From Trichormus variabilis 0441 (GTDB taxonomy: Bacteria; Cyanobacteriota; Cyanobacteriia; Cyanobacteriales; Nostocaceae), in contig NZ_CP047242.1 in NCBI RefSeq assembly GCF_009856605.1, forward strand, positions 4,904,001 to 4,968,000: a DNA stretch of 64,000 nt, given 5' to 3'. Under the pieces are notes generated by a model that saw only the letters and a list, made by a program, of their open reading frames with translations, was not told where the DNA came from and made no database searches. Made by a program: the position numbers and the translations under genes. Within the stretch, counting starts at the first letter, position 1. Every line of letters starts with the position of its first letter. This document shows, in pieces, positions 27,918-36,163 of this stretch.

Positions 27918-29105
27918 TTATGCTACTTTACTTTCCTGGGTAGTAGATGCTGGTTTTTCGGGAAAATCTCCTACTGCTTTGGCTATAGCTGCTACAACTT
28001 CTCTAATTTGGCTTTGGTTCAAACCAGGATACATCGGTAAGGATAATATTTGCTTGGCTAGTTTTTCTGATTGGGGAAAATCTCCAGGTTTATAGCCTAA
28101 ATCAGTAAATGCTGGCTGTAAATGACAAGGAATCGGGTAATGGATGCCGGTTTGAATCCCTACGGCTGTCAGTTGTTCTTGGATGTGCTGACGTTCGACT
28201 GGACAGGAATCATCAATTTTAATCGCGTAAAGATGATAAACATGACCCGTGCCACTCTGGTTTTGCATGGGGATAATACCAGCAGATGCTAGTGGTGCTA
28301 ATTCTAGATCGTATGTTTGGGCGATGGTGAGGCGATCGCTATTCCATTGCGGTAAATGAGGCAATTTTTCCAGTAATACGGCTGCTTGTAAGGTATCCAG
28401 ACGGCTATTTGTACCCAGTTCGACGTGAACATACTTCTGGGATGAACCATAATTGCGTATGCTGGCAACTTTCCTGGCTATATCTGCATCGCTAGTTAGT
28501 AATATTCCCCCATCACCCAATGCACCTAAATTCTTGCTGGGATAAAAGCTAAAAGCGGCGGCTGTCCCCACGGAACCAGCTTGATATCCTTCTCTATGGG
28601 CTAGGTGCGCCTGGGCTGCGTCTTCAAAGATTAACACCTTGTGCGTTTGGGCAAAATCTATTAACTTTTGGGGTGATACCATCTGTCCATAGAGATGCAC
28701 GGGAATAATTGCTTTAGTATTGGTGGTGACTACTTTGGCTGCTGCTTCTAAGTCAATTAAGGCTGTTAGGGGGTCACAATCTACGAGAATGGGTTTAGCA
28801 CCTACTTGGAGAACACCAATTAATGTGGCGACAAAAGTATTAGCGGGTAAGATTACTTCATCACCAGGGCCTATATTACAGGCTTTTAAACCCAAGGCGA
28901 TCGCATCAGTTCCCGAAGCTACACCCACTCCATAACCTACTCCTGAGGCGGCTGCAAAGGCAGATTCAAACTCGGAAACTGCTTTGCCTAATATAAAGTC
29001 TCCCTGTTGTAATACTTTCTGAATCGCTTGCTGTATCTGATTTTCGATTGGCTGGTGTTGTAACTGCAAATCGACAAAAGGAATTTTTATAGTCATTTTA
29101 CTCAT
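27918..29105 (-). CDS. DegT/DnrJ/EryC1/StrS family aminotransferase
   Basis: The 395-residue PLP-dependent enzyme has the fold-type I pattern: GVASGTDAIALGLKA near residue 60, EDAAQAH (PLP-stacking aspartate) near 161, and the PLP lysine in FYPSKNLGALGDGG near 190. Family members aminate keto-sugar nucleotides for surface polysaccharide or act in related dehydrations. Its place at the end of the exopolysaccharide region fits amino-sugar synthesis, but the substrate is not determined by the sequence. ATG 29105 and ATG 29096 are both possible starts; the difference is three residues. Confidence 0.93.
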   Translation of the reverse strand: MSKMTIKIPFVDLQLQHQPIENQIQQAIQKVLQQGDFILGKAVSEFESAFAAASGVGYGVGVASGTDAIALGLKACNIGPGDEVILPANTFVATLIGVLQVGAKPILVDCDPLTALIDLEAAAKVVTTNTKAIIPVHLYGQMVSPQKLIDFAQTHKVLIFEDAAQAHLAHREGYQAGSVGTAAAFSFYPSKNLGALGDGGILLTSDADIARKVASIRNYGSSQKYVHVELGTNSRLDTLQAAVLLEKLPHLPQWNSDRLTIAQTYDLELAPLASAGIIPMQNQSGTGHVYHLYAIKIDDSCPVERQHIQEQLTAVGIQTGIHYPIPCHLQPAFTDLGYKPGDFPQSEKLAKQILSLPMYPGLNQSQIREVVAAIAKAVGDFPEKPASTTQESKVA

Positions 29106-29532
29106 TGCTAGTTAGCCTCAAGAATAAATACCAGTAATTTATCTAGTTCTAATATGATGTATTTATTACATAACAGCCAATGGAGAAAAACTATATCACT
29201 CCAAATTCATCAATCTTTTATGAATTCTGCACTTAAATAAATCTATTTAAGTGTTAATTAGGGAATAGAGACTGTCTTTGACGGCAGATTTAAGCCCATC
29301 TGACGCATTTCACACACGACTCATCTTGTGTGTTATCTTACCTTACTTAGATAACGATTCTTAGCAGTGCTAGCGATCGCCCACTACGAGAGATAAATGA
29401 CCAACGGAAAAAACGGACAAAAGAAAAAAGTGGTTCGGGTTTGTTATGAGCTTCAAAAGCTGGAACCATAACTTTGCTGATTCTATTGGAACTATAATCT
29501 TGCCGTTGCAGCAAAGTTATGGGTAAGGTTAC
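29106..29532. other. Intergenic region between aminotransferase gene and tRNA-Val
   Basis: About 430 bases, AT-rich, presumably carrying the promoter of the aminotransferase gene near 29110-29200. ACACACGACTCATCTTGTGTGT near 29310 contains a short ACACA/TGTGT inverted repeat. An open frame that spans the tRNA is not a gene. Confidence 0.35.
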
Positions 29533-29560
29533 AAAAAAGCCGCCACGAGGACGGCTTTCT
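29533..29560 (-). terminator. Rho-independent-type terminator after tRNA-Val
   Basis: On the minus strand the tRNA is followed by AAAGCCGTCCTCGTGGCGGC and a T run: an eight-pair stem with one mismatch and a four-base loop. It is placed just after the tRNA 3' end. Confidence 0.75.
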
Positions 29561-29568
29561 TCATATAT

Positions 29569-29640
<72 letters not shown>

Positions 29641-29732
29641 GTTCATTTCACTAACAATCAATATAGCAAAATATTTTGAATTACGCTAGTATTTTGAGGA
29701 AAATTTTTTTAAGTATTTTTGAGAACCTGTAA

Positions 29733-30329
29733 ATGCCCTCTGGTCGGACGCACGATCGCATTACTTTATGGGCGTTGCCGTTGGTAGCGGGTCTGACTTT
29801 CTGGCAGACTCGCTCTGGCAATGTCACTTTGTTGGTGGCTGGTGGGTTTATGTTTGGTGGGTTGATGTTCGGCCCCGATTTAGATATTTACTCGCGTCAA
29901 TATCAGCGTTGGGGTTTTTTGCGCTGGATTTGGCTACCTTATCAAAAAAGTCTCCGGCATCGTTCTTTTTTATCCCACGGGCCGCTAATTGGGACAACAC
30001 TGCGGGTTGTCTATCTCAGCAGCTTGTTGGCTATCTTGACAGTTGTGATTTTGGCAGTTGCTGATAAGCTCTGGAATGTGACTGTGACATGGCAGGATGT
30101 AGAAGTGACAGTGGGGCGATCGCTCACTAGTTACAGCATGGAATTCTGCGCTTTATTTTTGGGTCTGGAACTGGGGGCGATGAGTCATTCTCTCAGTGAT
30201 TGGGGCGGTTCGGCTTACAAACGTTTCCGTAAGCAGGGGGTTCGGGGAATATTTCCTAGTAGCAAAATTAAGAAACGTAAGGTGACGAGTCGTCGGTCTA
30301 CTGGCGGGAGAAAAAATCAAAAACGGTAA
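29733..30329 (+). CDS. DUF2227-like membrane protein, putative metal-binding
   Basis: The 198-residue protein starts MPSGRTHDRITLWALP and has metal-ligand-like residues in the first 90 positions: THD, FGPDLDIYSRQYQRWG, and RHRSFLSHGP near residue 76. Hydrophobic segments occur at about 20-50, 85-115 and 140-155. This is the YdjM/DUF2227 pattern of predicted metal-dependent membrane hydrolase-like proteins. The tail is strongly basic (KIKKRKVTSRRSTGGRKNQKR-like, final 25 residues) and may contact nucleic acid or lipid head groups. It precedes mazG by 28 bases and is probably co-transcribed with it. Confidence 0.85.
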   Translation: MPSGRTHDRITLWALPLVAGLTFWQTRSGNVTLLVAGGFMFGGLMFGPDLDIYSRQYQRWGFLRWIWLPYQKSLRHRSFLSHGPLIGTTLRVVYLSSLLAILTVVILAVADKLWNVTVTWQDVEVTVGRSLTSYSMEFCALFLGLELGAMSHSLSDWGGSAYKRFRKQGVRGIFPSSKIKKRKVTSRRSTGGRKNQKR

Positions 30330-30357
30330 TACTGGGAAATGCACAGGTACAAGGAGT

Positions 30358-31164
30358 ATGGAATCAAATCATTTGGCAGCTTTGCAAGAATTAATTGAGG
30401 TGGTAGCGAAGTTGCGATCGCCTGATGGGGGTTGTCCCTGGGATTTGGCACAAACACCCCAAACCCTGACACCTTATGTAATTGAGGAGGCTTACGAGGT
30501 TGTAGATGCCATTAAGAGTGGAGATCAGGAGGCGATCGCAGAGGAGTTGGGTGATTTATTATTACAAGTGGTTTTACAAGCCCAAATTGCTAGTGAATAT
30601 GGTCAATTTTCTCTGCAAGACGTTGCCCAAGGTATCACCCAAAAGTTAATTCGTCGCCACCCTCATGTATTTGGTGATGTGTCGGTCAATAGTGTAGATG
30701 AGGTGCGGCAGAACTGGGAACAAATCAAAGCGGCGGAAAAAGGCGAACCATCAGCAGAAAGTCAAAAGCTGAGTACAAAACTTAGTCGCTATGGACGTAC
30801 CCTGCCCCCACTCACAGCCGCGATGAAAATTTCCCGAAAAGCTGCTGCTGTGGGTTTTGAGTGGGAGAATATTGATGGTGTGTGGGCAAAATTCCATGAA
30901 GAGTTACAGGAATTTCAACAAGCTTTAGCCGAGGAAACACCAGAACGCCAACAAGCGGAATTAGGTGATTTACTATTTGCGGTGATTCAGTTAGCCCGTT
31001 GGCATAATCTTGACCCTAGCGAAGGATTGCAAGGAACAAATCAGCGATTCGTCCAACGGTTACAAAAAATGGAGGCGGTAGTTGACCGCCCCCTTTCTGA
31101 TTACAGTTTGGATGAGTTAGAAACTCTATGGCAACAGGCTAAAGCCCAACTTGCTAAGGAGTAG
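30358..31164 (+). CDS. mazG: Nucleoside triphosphate pyrophosphohydrolase MazG
   Basis: The 268-residue enzyme contains two MazG modules. The first has CPWDLAQTPQTLTPYVIEEA near residue 25 and EELGDLLLQVVLQAQ near 61; the second has GFEWENIDGVWAKFHEELQE near 168 and AELGDLLFAVIQLAR near 200. The EExxE and ExxD metal-binding residues are intact in both. MazG hydrolyses NTPs to NMP and pyrophosphate, acting as a housecleaning enzyme. AAGGAG is spaced correctly before ATG 30358. Its 3' end overlaps the convergent thioredoxin-like gene by 11 bases. Confidence 0.96.
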   Translation: MESNHLAALQELIEVVAKLRSPDGGCPWDLAQTPQTLTPYVIEEAYEVVDAIKSGDQEAIAEELGDLLLQVVLQAQIASEYGQFSLQDVAQGITQKLIRRHPHVFGDVSVNSVDEVRQNWEQIKAAEKGEPSAESQKLSTKLSRYGRTLPPLTAAMKISRKAAAVGFEWENIDGVWAKFHEELQEFQQALAEETPERQQAELGDLLFAVIQLARWHNLDPSEGLQGTNQRFVQRLQKMEAVVDRPLSDYSLDELETLWQQAKAQLAKE

Positions 31165-31717
31165 ACTTCCATTTAATATTGCAACCCACACTCGGTTTTT
31201 GTTCGTCAATGACAGGTTTACCCGCCAGTACGGCATCAATGGCGGCGCGTAAATCTGCACCCGTTACAGGTTTACCGTTGCTAGGACGGCTATCATCTAA
31301 TTGTCCTCTGTATGCCAGGTGGCGATGGTCATCAAATACGAAGAAATCAGGGGTACAAGCAGCAGTATAAGCCTTGGCTGTCTCCTGTGTTTCGTCGTAG
31401 CAAAAGGGAAATTGCCAACCTAGTTCTATTGCCAATGCTTTGAGAGATTCAGGCGCATCATCTGGGTAATTTTCTGCATCGTTGGCACTGATGGCGACGA
31501 TTCCTAAATCCCTTGTGGCATAATCCTGACCTATTCGTGTTAATTCATCTTGAATGTGCTTCACAAACGGACAATGCCGACAAATAAACATTACTAATAG
31601 GGCTTTTTTATCGGCAAAGGTAGAGAGAGAGATTGTCTTGCCAGATACTACGTCTGGTAGATGAAAATCTGGCGCTTGTGTGCCTATCGGCACCATTATC
31701 GAAGCAGTTAAAGCCAT
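31154..31717 (-). CDS. Thioredoxin-fold protein (AhpC/TSA/ResA-like)
   Basis: The 187-residue protein has a peroxiredoxin-like thioredoxin fold. It opens with VPIGTQAPDFHLPDVVSGK, then LVMFICRHCPFVKHIQDEL, where the active-site pair CRHC lies near residues 46-49, and later ACTPDFFVFDDH, with a cis-proline-type TP before the strand. Such cytosolic proteins act as thiol-disulfide oxidoreductases or peroxidases; the CxxC form favours an oxidoreductase. No signal peptide is seen. The gene runs convergently with mazG, and the two coding ends overlap. Confidence 0.88.
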   Translation of the reverse strand: MALTASIMVPIGTQAPDFHLPDVVSGKTISLSTFADKKALLVMFICRHCPFVKHIQDELTRIGQDYATRDLGIVAISANDAENYPDDAPESLKALAIELGWQFPFCYDETQETAKAYTAACTPDFFVFDDHRHLAYRGQLDDSRPSNGKPVTGADLRAAIDAVLAGKPVIDEQKPSVGCNIKWKSTP

Positions 31718-31798
31718 AGTTCACCCGGTATCTTGATTTTGACAACGGCTCTTGCTGTTTGTCACAGTCAAAATAACATGAAATATCTCATAAATTTA

Positions 31799-31829
31799 GA
31801 GGCGGAAAAATTCCCGCCTCTGTTTTTGT
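31799..31829. terminator. Hairpin downstream of the hlip gene
   Basis: GAGGCGG pairs with CCGCCTC (31799-31805 with 31814-31820), followed by TGTTTTT on the plus strand. It lies between the hlip stop and the start of the thioredoxin-like gene. Both genes are on the minus strand, so it most likely ends hlip transcription despite the weak T tract on that strand. Confidence 0.5.
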
Positions 31830-31861
31830 TAAGTTATTTTTTTACAAAAATTAAGATTTAT

Positions 31862-32080
31862 CTATTGCAAGTTTGTCAGAAGACCTAAAATTCCTTTTCC
31901 TGTAAATACTTCTAATGCGATTAAGGAGATGAAACCAATCATTGCCAAACGACCGTTGAGTATTTCTGCATAGGGGGTGAACCCAGTGCGATCGCCTTGC
32001 TCATCTACATATACTTTTGGCTCAATCGCAAAGTTGTTCATCAGTCCTTGGTCGTCAACGATGGCATTGTTTGTACGCAT
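31862..32080 (-). CDS. High light-inducible protein (Hlip/SCP)
   Basis: The 72-residue protein has the single-helix chlorophyll a/b-binding motif EILNGRLAMIGFISLIALEV (residues about 43-62), where E and N/R coordinate chlorophyll. A soluble N-terminal extension and a short tail (GKGILGLLTNLQ) complete it. Hlips bind chlorophyll and carotenoid in the thylakoid membrane, protect photosystem II and chlorophyll synthesis complexes, and are induced by strong light or stress. It appears monocistronic, with its own hairpin downstream. Confidence 0.95.
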   Translation of the reverse strand: MRTNNAIVDDQGLMNNFAIEPKVYVDEQGDRTGFTPYAEILNGRLAMIGFISLIALEVFTGKGILGLLTNLQ

Positions 32081-32253
32081 TTTATTTTCCCCAGCTTAAT
32101 CTGTTGTTAAGAACTGTAACAGATATATTAACTATTGTAAAGTATCTGAGTCCATCTGAAGATATATCATGGTGAATCGAGTTCACAACCACGTCTAAAG
32201 AACACCTTTAGCTTTTAGACAATTTCAGTTACACATAAAACTCCCAGAAGCCA

Positions 32254-32976
32254 ATGGATCGATTCCGAGTAGAAGTTATAGCTAAAACACCAAACCCCCA
32301 GCAGGTGATTTACGCCGCAATGCACCAAGACTATACTGATGGGTTCGTGTTTGACGAGCGCGACTCCTGGCCCTCGGAGTCGGAATGTGGCGACATTATT
32401 ATTAAGCGCCTGTTAGCTGGGGAAAGAGGACACTATGGCCCGTTAGAGCATCCCCAGATTGTTTTCAACTGCGGCTATTTTCCCCACAGTGTTATGCAGC
32501 AGGCGCGTACACATAGGGTTTCAGTATCATTTGATGTACAATCTTTTAGGTATACGGGTAACCAGTTTATTGATGTAGTCGAAGGTAGAAAAGACATTGA
32601 AGATGTTTTTTACCTGCGTCCTGTTGGTTATTACACAGATAGACAGGGCAAAAAATATTACTATTCTCCAGAACAAAGAGCCGCAGATTTGCAGTGGTGT
32701 TTAGAAGCAGCTAAACGTTACAAAGCTGATTTTGAAGGGGGAATGTCTGAAGAACACGCACGAGGTAAAGTACCCTTTGATTATCGCCAGCATTTCGTCG
32801 TCAGCTTTAACCTGCGCTCATTTTTGCACTTTTGTGACTTACGCAATAAGAAAGATGCACAACTGGAAATTCAAAAGTTGTGTGAATTGATGTGGCCTCA
32901 TTTTGCAGAGTGGTCTCCGGCGATCGCTCAATGGTATGAAAAATCCCGTCTGGGTAGAGCCAGGCTATCACCATAA
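32254..32976 (+). CDS. thyX: FAD-dependent thymidylate synthase ThyX
   Basis: The 240-residue enzyme makes dTMP from dUMP using FAD and methylenetetrahydrofolate. The ThyX signature region RTHRVSVSFDVQSFRYT lies at residues 85-101, a variant of the canonical RHRxxS motif. GPLEHPQIVFNC (62-73) and the C-terminal FNLRSFLHFCDLRNKKDAQLEI region, where dUMP and folate bind, are intact. Length is normal for the family. A strong terminator follows, so it is probably monocistronic. Confidence 0.96.
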   Translation: MDRFRVEVIAKTPNPQQVIYAAMHQDYTDGFVFDERDSWPSESECGDIIIKRLLAGERGHYGPLEHPQIVFNCGYFPHSVMQQARTHRVSVSFDVQSFRYTGNQFIDVVEGRKDIEDVFYLRPVGYYTDRQGKKYYYSPEQRAADLQWCLEAAKRYKADFEGGMSEEHARGKVPFDYRQHFVVSFNLRSFLHFCDLRNKKDAQLEIQKLCELMWPHFAEWSPAIAQWYEKSRLGRARLSP

Positions 32977-33012
32977 TTCAACCGCTTTCCACTTATAGGT
33001 GTAATTTTATCG

Positions 33013-33041
33013 ACCCTCGGCTAGCCATCGAGGGTTTTTTT
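33013..33041 (+). terminator. Rho-independent terminator of thyX
   Basis: ACCCTCG pairs with CGAGGGT around a nine-base loop and is followed directly by seven T residues. It lies 37 bases after the thyX stop. Confidence 0.9.
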
Positions 33042-33042
33042 A

Positions 33043-33115
33043 GGTGTAAGGGTGTAAGGGTTTCAAATATTTATACCCCTATACCCCTGTACCCTTGTAC
33101 CCCTATACCCCCCAC
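33043..33115. repeat. Short tandem repeats (GTGTAAGG/TACCCCTA type)
   Basis: Two GTGTAAGGGT units followed by ATACCCCTATACCCCTGTAC-like repeats. The two parts are complementary in character, like the block before der at 8.3 kb. Confidence 0.75.
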
Positions 33116-33231
33116 CCAAACATAAGTTGCTCTGATTAATCGCATCCATTATTTTTTGTCAAGTCCTATTGACCTTTTGTAACAATATTGTTAAATTAAT
33201 TTACATAAAGTAACAAACTAAGAAAAAAACT

Positions 33232-33402
33232 ATGTATACCACCGTTAACGAAGCAGGCATTTTAAATAACTACGCTACCGAACCCAAAATGTATTACGCT
33301 GCCTACCCCAACCAAGAGCAACAACGCCAATATGCTTTACAGGGTGCGTTTGCTACATTGCTGATCACAACTTTAGTTTTGGTTGCTTTGGGCATTAGCT
33401 AA
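33232..33402 (+). CDS. ssl1498-family light-harvesting-like protein (56 residues)
   Basis: A short open frame (ATG 33232, stop 33400-33402) encodes 56 residues: a soluble N-terminus with NEAGILNNYATEPKMYY, then a Q-rich segment and one C-terminal membrane helix (ATLLITTLVLVALGIS). This matches the ssl1498-type family of small proteins related to the Hlip/CAB helix, which occur in cyanobacterial thylakoids; their function is not established. A clear terminator follows, supporting an independent transcript. It lies within 1.2 kb of the hlip gene, on the opposite strand. Confidence 0.85.
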   Translation: MYTTVNEAGILNNYATEPKMYYAAYPNQEQQRQYALQGAFATLLITTLVLVALGIS

Positions 33403-33456
33403 GATTTTTACATTTCAATATCGCCGTATCTCATTGTCATTCGTACTTCTTCTATA

Positions 33457-33485
33457 AACCTCGGTTAGTTTCGCCGGGGTTTTTT
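33457..33485 (+). terminator. Rho-independent terminator of the ssl1498-like gene
   Basis: AACCTCGG pairs with CCGGGGTT (eight pairs including one G-T) around TTAGTTTCG and continues into a T run. Confidence 0.88.
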
Positions 33486-33540
33486 GTTGCGCGGAGCGTG
33501 AATGCTAATAGATCAATATGAGATCACTAATCTAAAGCCA

Positions 33541-33602
33541 AAAAACTAAAATGAGATGAGCAATCCCCGTGAAAAACTAAAATGAAATGAGTAATCCCCG
33601 TG
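33541..33602 (+). repeat. 31-base tandem duplication covering the sugar kinase start
   Basis: Two adjacent 31-base units (33541-33571 and 33572-33602) are identical at 29 of 31 positions. Both contain AAAAACTAAAATGA followed by an ATGAG(C/T)AATCCCCGTG start. The second provides the real start of the kinase gene; the first opens a nine-codon frame from 33556 that ends in unit 2. Confidence 0.9.
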
Positions 33603-34564
33603 TTTTGTGCCTCGGCGAAGTTCTATTCGATTGTTTAGCTGATCAATTAGGGCTAAAGCTGGAAGAGGTAAAGTCTTGGACTGCTTATCCAGGAGGAGCG
33701 CCTGCTAATGTGGCTTGTGCTTTGGTGAAGTTGGGAACTCCCGCCGGATTTATTGGTGCTGTCGGTGAGGATGAGCCAGGAAATGCGCTGGTTAAGCTAT
33801 TACAAGAAGTAGGTGTAGATACAACGGGTGTACAACGTCATTCTACTGCCCCAACAAGACAAGTCTATGTGGTGAGGGATCTAGCAGGCGATCGCACTTT
33901 CGCTGGCTTCGGTCAGTATGATACCTCTGAATTTGCTGATACGCATTTGCAAGCCAAGCAATTACCAGAGTCAGTGTTTCAAGAAGCAGATTTCCTGATT
34001 TTGGGTACTTTGGAATTAGCCTATCCCGATAGTGAAAAAGCTATTCACCGAGCTTTGGAACTAGCTGAACAGTACGACCTGAAGATTGTGCTGGATGTTA
34101 ACTGGCGGCCAGTATTTTGGCATGATGAAAATATTGCTAGGCAAAAAATTCAGGAAATTTTCAAACGCGTTGATTTTCTCAAGCTTGCCAAAGAAGAAGC
34201 TGAATGGTTATTCGACACCTCTGATCCAGGCGCTATTACTTACCGTTTAGGCTCCATTGAGGGGGTATTAGTGACTGATGGCGAAAATGGCTGTGGTTAT
34301 TGCTTAGGTGAGAATGAAGGTAAAATACCTGCTTTTGCTGTCTCTGTAGTAGATACCACGGGTGCAGGAGATAGCTTTCTGGCAGGGTTTATCCATCAAC
34401 TGAGTCAACATGGCATTCACAACTTGAATGATGCAGAGACAGCAAAGCGCATTATTACTTATGCTAGTGCTGTAGGGGCGTTGACTACTACTAAAGCAGG
34501 TGCGATCGCTTCTCAACCCACTGCGGTGGAAGTGGAAACTTTTCTAGCCTCCCATAAAATCTAG
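33587..34564 (+). CDS. PfkB-family carbohydrate kinase (fructokinase-like)
   Basis: The 325-residue ribokinase-family enzyme has the first PfkB signature region AYPGGAPANVACALVKLG near residue 34 and the second, VVDTTGAGDSFLAGF, near 256, where the aspartate is the catalytic base in GAGD. The overall pattern (CLGEVLFDCLAD at the start) is that of bacterial fructokinases, which phosphorylate fructose to fructose 6-phosphate; exact sugar specificity is inferred. The start is ATG 33587, in the second unit of a tandem duplication that also copies the codons for MSNPR. It is followed by a perfect 12-base hairpin. Confidence 0.92.
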   Translation: MSNPRVLCLGEVLFDCLADQLGLKLEEVKSWTAYPGGAPANVACALVKLGTPAGFIGAVGEDEPGNALVKLLQEVGVDTTGVQRHSTAPTRQVYVVRDLAGDRTFAGFGQYDTSEFADTHLQAKQLPESVFQEADFLILGTLELAYPDSEKAIHRALELAEQYDLKIVLDVNWRPVFWHDENIARQKIQEIFKRVDFLKLAKEEAEWLFDTSDPGAITYRLGSIEGVLVTDGENGCGYCLGENEGKIPAFAVSVVDTTGAGDSFLAGFIHQLSQHGIHNLNDAETAKRIITYASAVGALTTTKAGAIASQPTAVEVETFLASHKI

Positions 34565-34572
34565 CTGAACTA

Positions 34573-34603
34573 CCCACATCTGACCCGTCGAGTCAGATGT
34601 GGG
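34573..34603 (+). terminator. Perfect hairpin after the sugar kinase gene
   Basis: CCCACATCTGAC and GTCAGATGTGGG form a perfect 12-pair stem with a seven-base loop, eight bases after the stop. There is no T tract, so it may protect the 3' end or act as a weak terminator. Confidence 0.7.
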
Positions 34604-34786
34604 GCTTCCGTCGGTTCAAGCTAAAGTAGTAATAGTGATAGTTGTAGTACTCAATTTGGCTGCTCTGTTATCTCTTGCCTAACTAGAAGAGAACCAAGAT
34701 TTTTGCTTACCAGGGTATTTCGGTTATTTGATCTCAAATCGAGTCACAGCATACATTACTGTGTTATCTTTCTTTTATCAAAAAAG

Positions 34787-34860
34787 GGCGAACGAGGGGA
34801 CTTGAACCCCCGAATGGTGGAACCACAATCCACTGCCTTAACCACTTGGCTACGCCCGCC
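34787..34860 (-). tRNA. tRNA-His (anticodon GUG)
   Basis: On the minus strand the acceptor GCGGGCG pairs with CGTTCGC, with an extra 5' G opposite C73, the identity mark of tRNA-His. The anticodon stem-loop GTGGATTGTGGTTCCAC contains GTG, and the T arm contains GGGGGTTCGAGTCCCC. CCA is not encoded. Confidence 0.97.
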
Positions 34861-34986
34861 ACACACATTCTTGATTATAGCACCTGTTTAGTAAATTTAT
34901 CCAGAATTTTTTTTTGTGAGGAACGGACTTTGCTGATTGAGAGTCTTGGGAATGCAAATTGATTTAGCGAATTAAAGTTAGGAAAT

Positions 34987-35370
34987 ATGAAACCCCTGAC
35001 CATTATGGCATCGGTAGGAGCCTTAGGATTAGCGGCTGTGTTGGGAGTAACAATGGCGAAAACCAACCCTAATCAGACTGAATATGAAGAGTATGCTGTG
35101 CAACGGTTGACAGGATACTTAAAGAATGATGTCTGCAATAAAACAACAAAGCTCTTAGAACGTTTAATTAATTACAACTGTGACAAATTGATAGATTCTG
35201 CTAACCCTCAACTCCGGCAACTCCTCTCAGCTACAACAGAAAGACAAGACTTTGCTCTGTTTAGCATTTACCGTACAGAACTAAAATTAAGTAATTGGAT
35301 GCCGTCTTACAAGTTTGAAACGGTGGGAGCTTTTAATAATTTTTACACTTATACAGCAGAAGAACAGTGA
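34987..35370 (+). CDS. DUF4359-like exported or anchored protein
   Basis: The 127-residue protein has an N-terminal hydrophobic signal or anchor (residues 4-24, IMASVGALGLAAVLGVTMA). A soluble part follows: TEYEEYAVQRLTGYLKNDVC, two cysteines near positions 51 and 66, and LFSIYRTELKLSNWMPSYKF near 101. The pattern matches DUF4359, a family of unknown function common in cyanobacteria. It is probably periplasmic, where the two cysteines could form a disulfide. The gene stands alone upstream of the sirohydrochlorin chelatase gene. Confidence 0.8.
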   Translation: MKPLTIMASVGALGLAAVLGVTMAKTNPNQTEYEEYAVQRLTGYLKNDVCNKTTKLLERLINYNCDKLIDSANPQLRQLLSATTERQDFALFSIYRTELKLSNWMPSYKFETVGAFNNFYTYTAEEQ

Positions 35371-35449
35371 TAGGTAAATGAGAAAAATTAATGACTGTTG
35401 ATTTTCTGTAACATAATAAAAATAGTTACAAGAAGTTTCACCATTGCCC

Positions 35450-36163
35450 ATGACATCTGCTTATCTGCTTGTATCCCACGGCAGCCGAGATCCACGTCCA
35501 GCGATCGCTATGCAGCAAATAGCAGGACTGATGGCTGAAAAATTACATCTTCCAGAAAAGTTAGTGGGAACAGGATATTTGGAGGTGGTTTCTGAACCTT
35601 TGCATGAGCAGATCAGAAATTTTGCTCAAATTACTGTAGCTTGTGGGTGTCATCATCTGAAAATTATACCTTTGTTTCTGTTTCCGGGTGTTCATGTGAT
35701 GACGGACATTCCTAGTGAAGTAACACAGGCGCAACAGGCTGTAGGTAAAGATATGCTGATTGAATTACAGCCATACTTGGGCAGTCATCCGGGTTTACCA
35801 ATATTTCTCCAAAAGCAAATCGCTACTATAAAAGCACAAGCGTGGATTTTGTTATCTCATGGTAGCCGTCGCCCAGGTTCTCAAAAACCAGTGGAAACAA
35901 TGGCGACATATATAGGCGGAGTGGCTGCTTACTGGTCTGTGGCTCCTAGTTTAGAGTCAAGAGTTCAAGAATTGATTGCTATCGGTTACAAAGAAATTGC
36001 AATTTTGCCATACTTTCTATTCTCCGGCGGCATAACTGATGCGATCGCTCAAGCGGTTGAAGCGCTAAAATTACAATTTCCTGGGGTAAGTTTATACTTG
36101 GCTGAACCTTTGGGAGTTAGTGGAGAATTAGCCGATTTAATTGGGGATTTGATTTACACATGA
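35450..36163 (+). CDS. Sirohydrochlorin chelatase (CbiX/SirB family)
   Basis: The 237-residue protein is a class II chelatase with two similar halves, each opening with a LSHGSR motif: LLVSHGSRDPRP near residue 6 and ILLSHGSRRPGS near 143. The metal-binding histidines are in these motifs and in HLKIIPLFLFPGVHV. It inserts a metal (ferrous iron for siroheme or cobalt for cobalamin) into sirohydrochlorin. Its stop overlaps the start of cobA (ATGA), so the two successive enzymes of tetrapyrrole branching are translationally coupled. ATG 35450 is chosen; an in-frame TTG lies two codons upstream. Confidence 0.9.
   Translation: MTSAYLLVSHGSRDPRPAIAMQQIAGLMAEKLHLPEKLVGTGYLEVVSEPLHEQIRNFAQITVACGCHHLKIIPLFLFPGVHVMTDIPSEVTQAQQAVGKDMLIELQPYLGSHPGLPIFLQKQIATIKAQAWILLSHGSRRPGSQKPVETMATYIGGVAAYWSVAPSLESRVQELIAIGYKEIAILPYFLFSGGITDAIAQAVEALKLQFPGVSLYLAEPLGVSGELADLIGDLIYT

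Noticed and set aside
31154..31164. mazG / thioredoxin gene overlap as a sequencing error
   Set aside because: Both C-termini look complete and normal in length, so a genuine 11-base convergent overlap is more likely.
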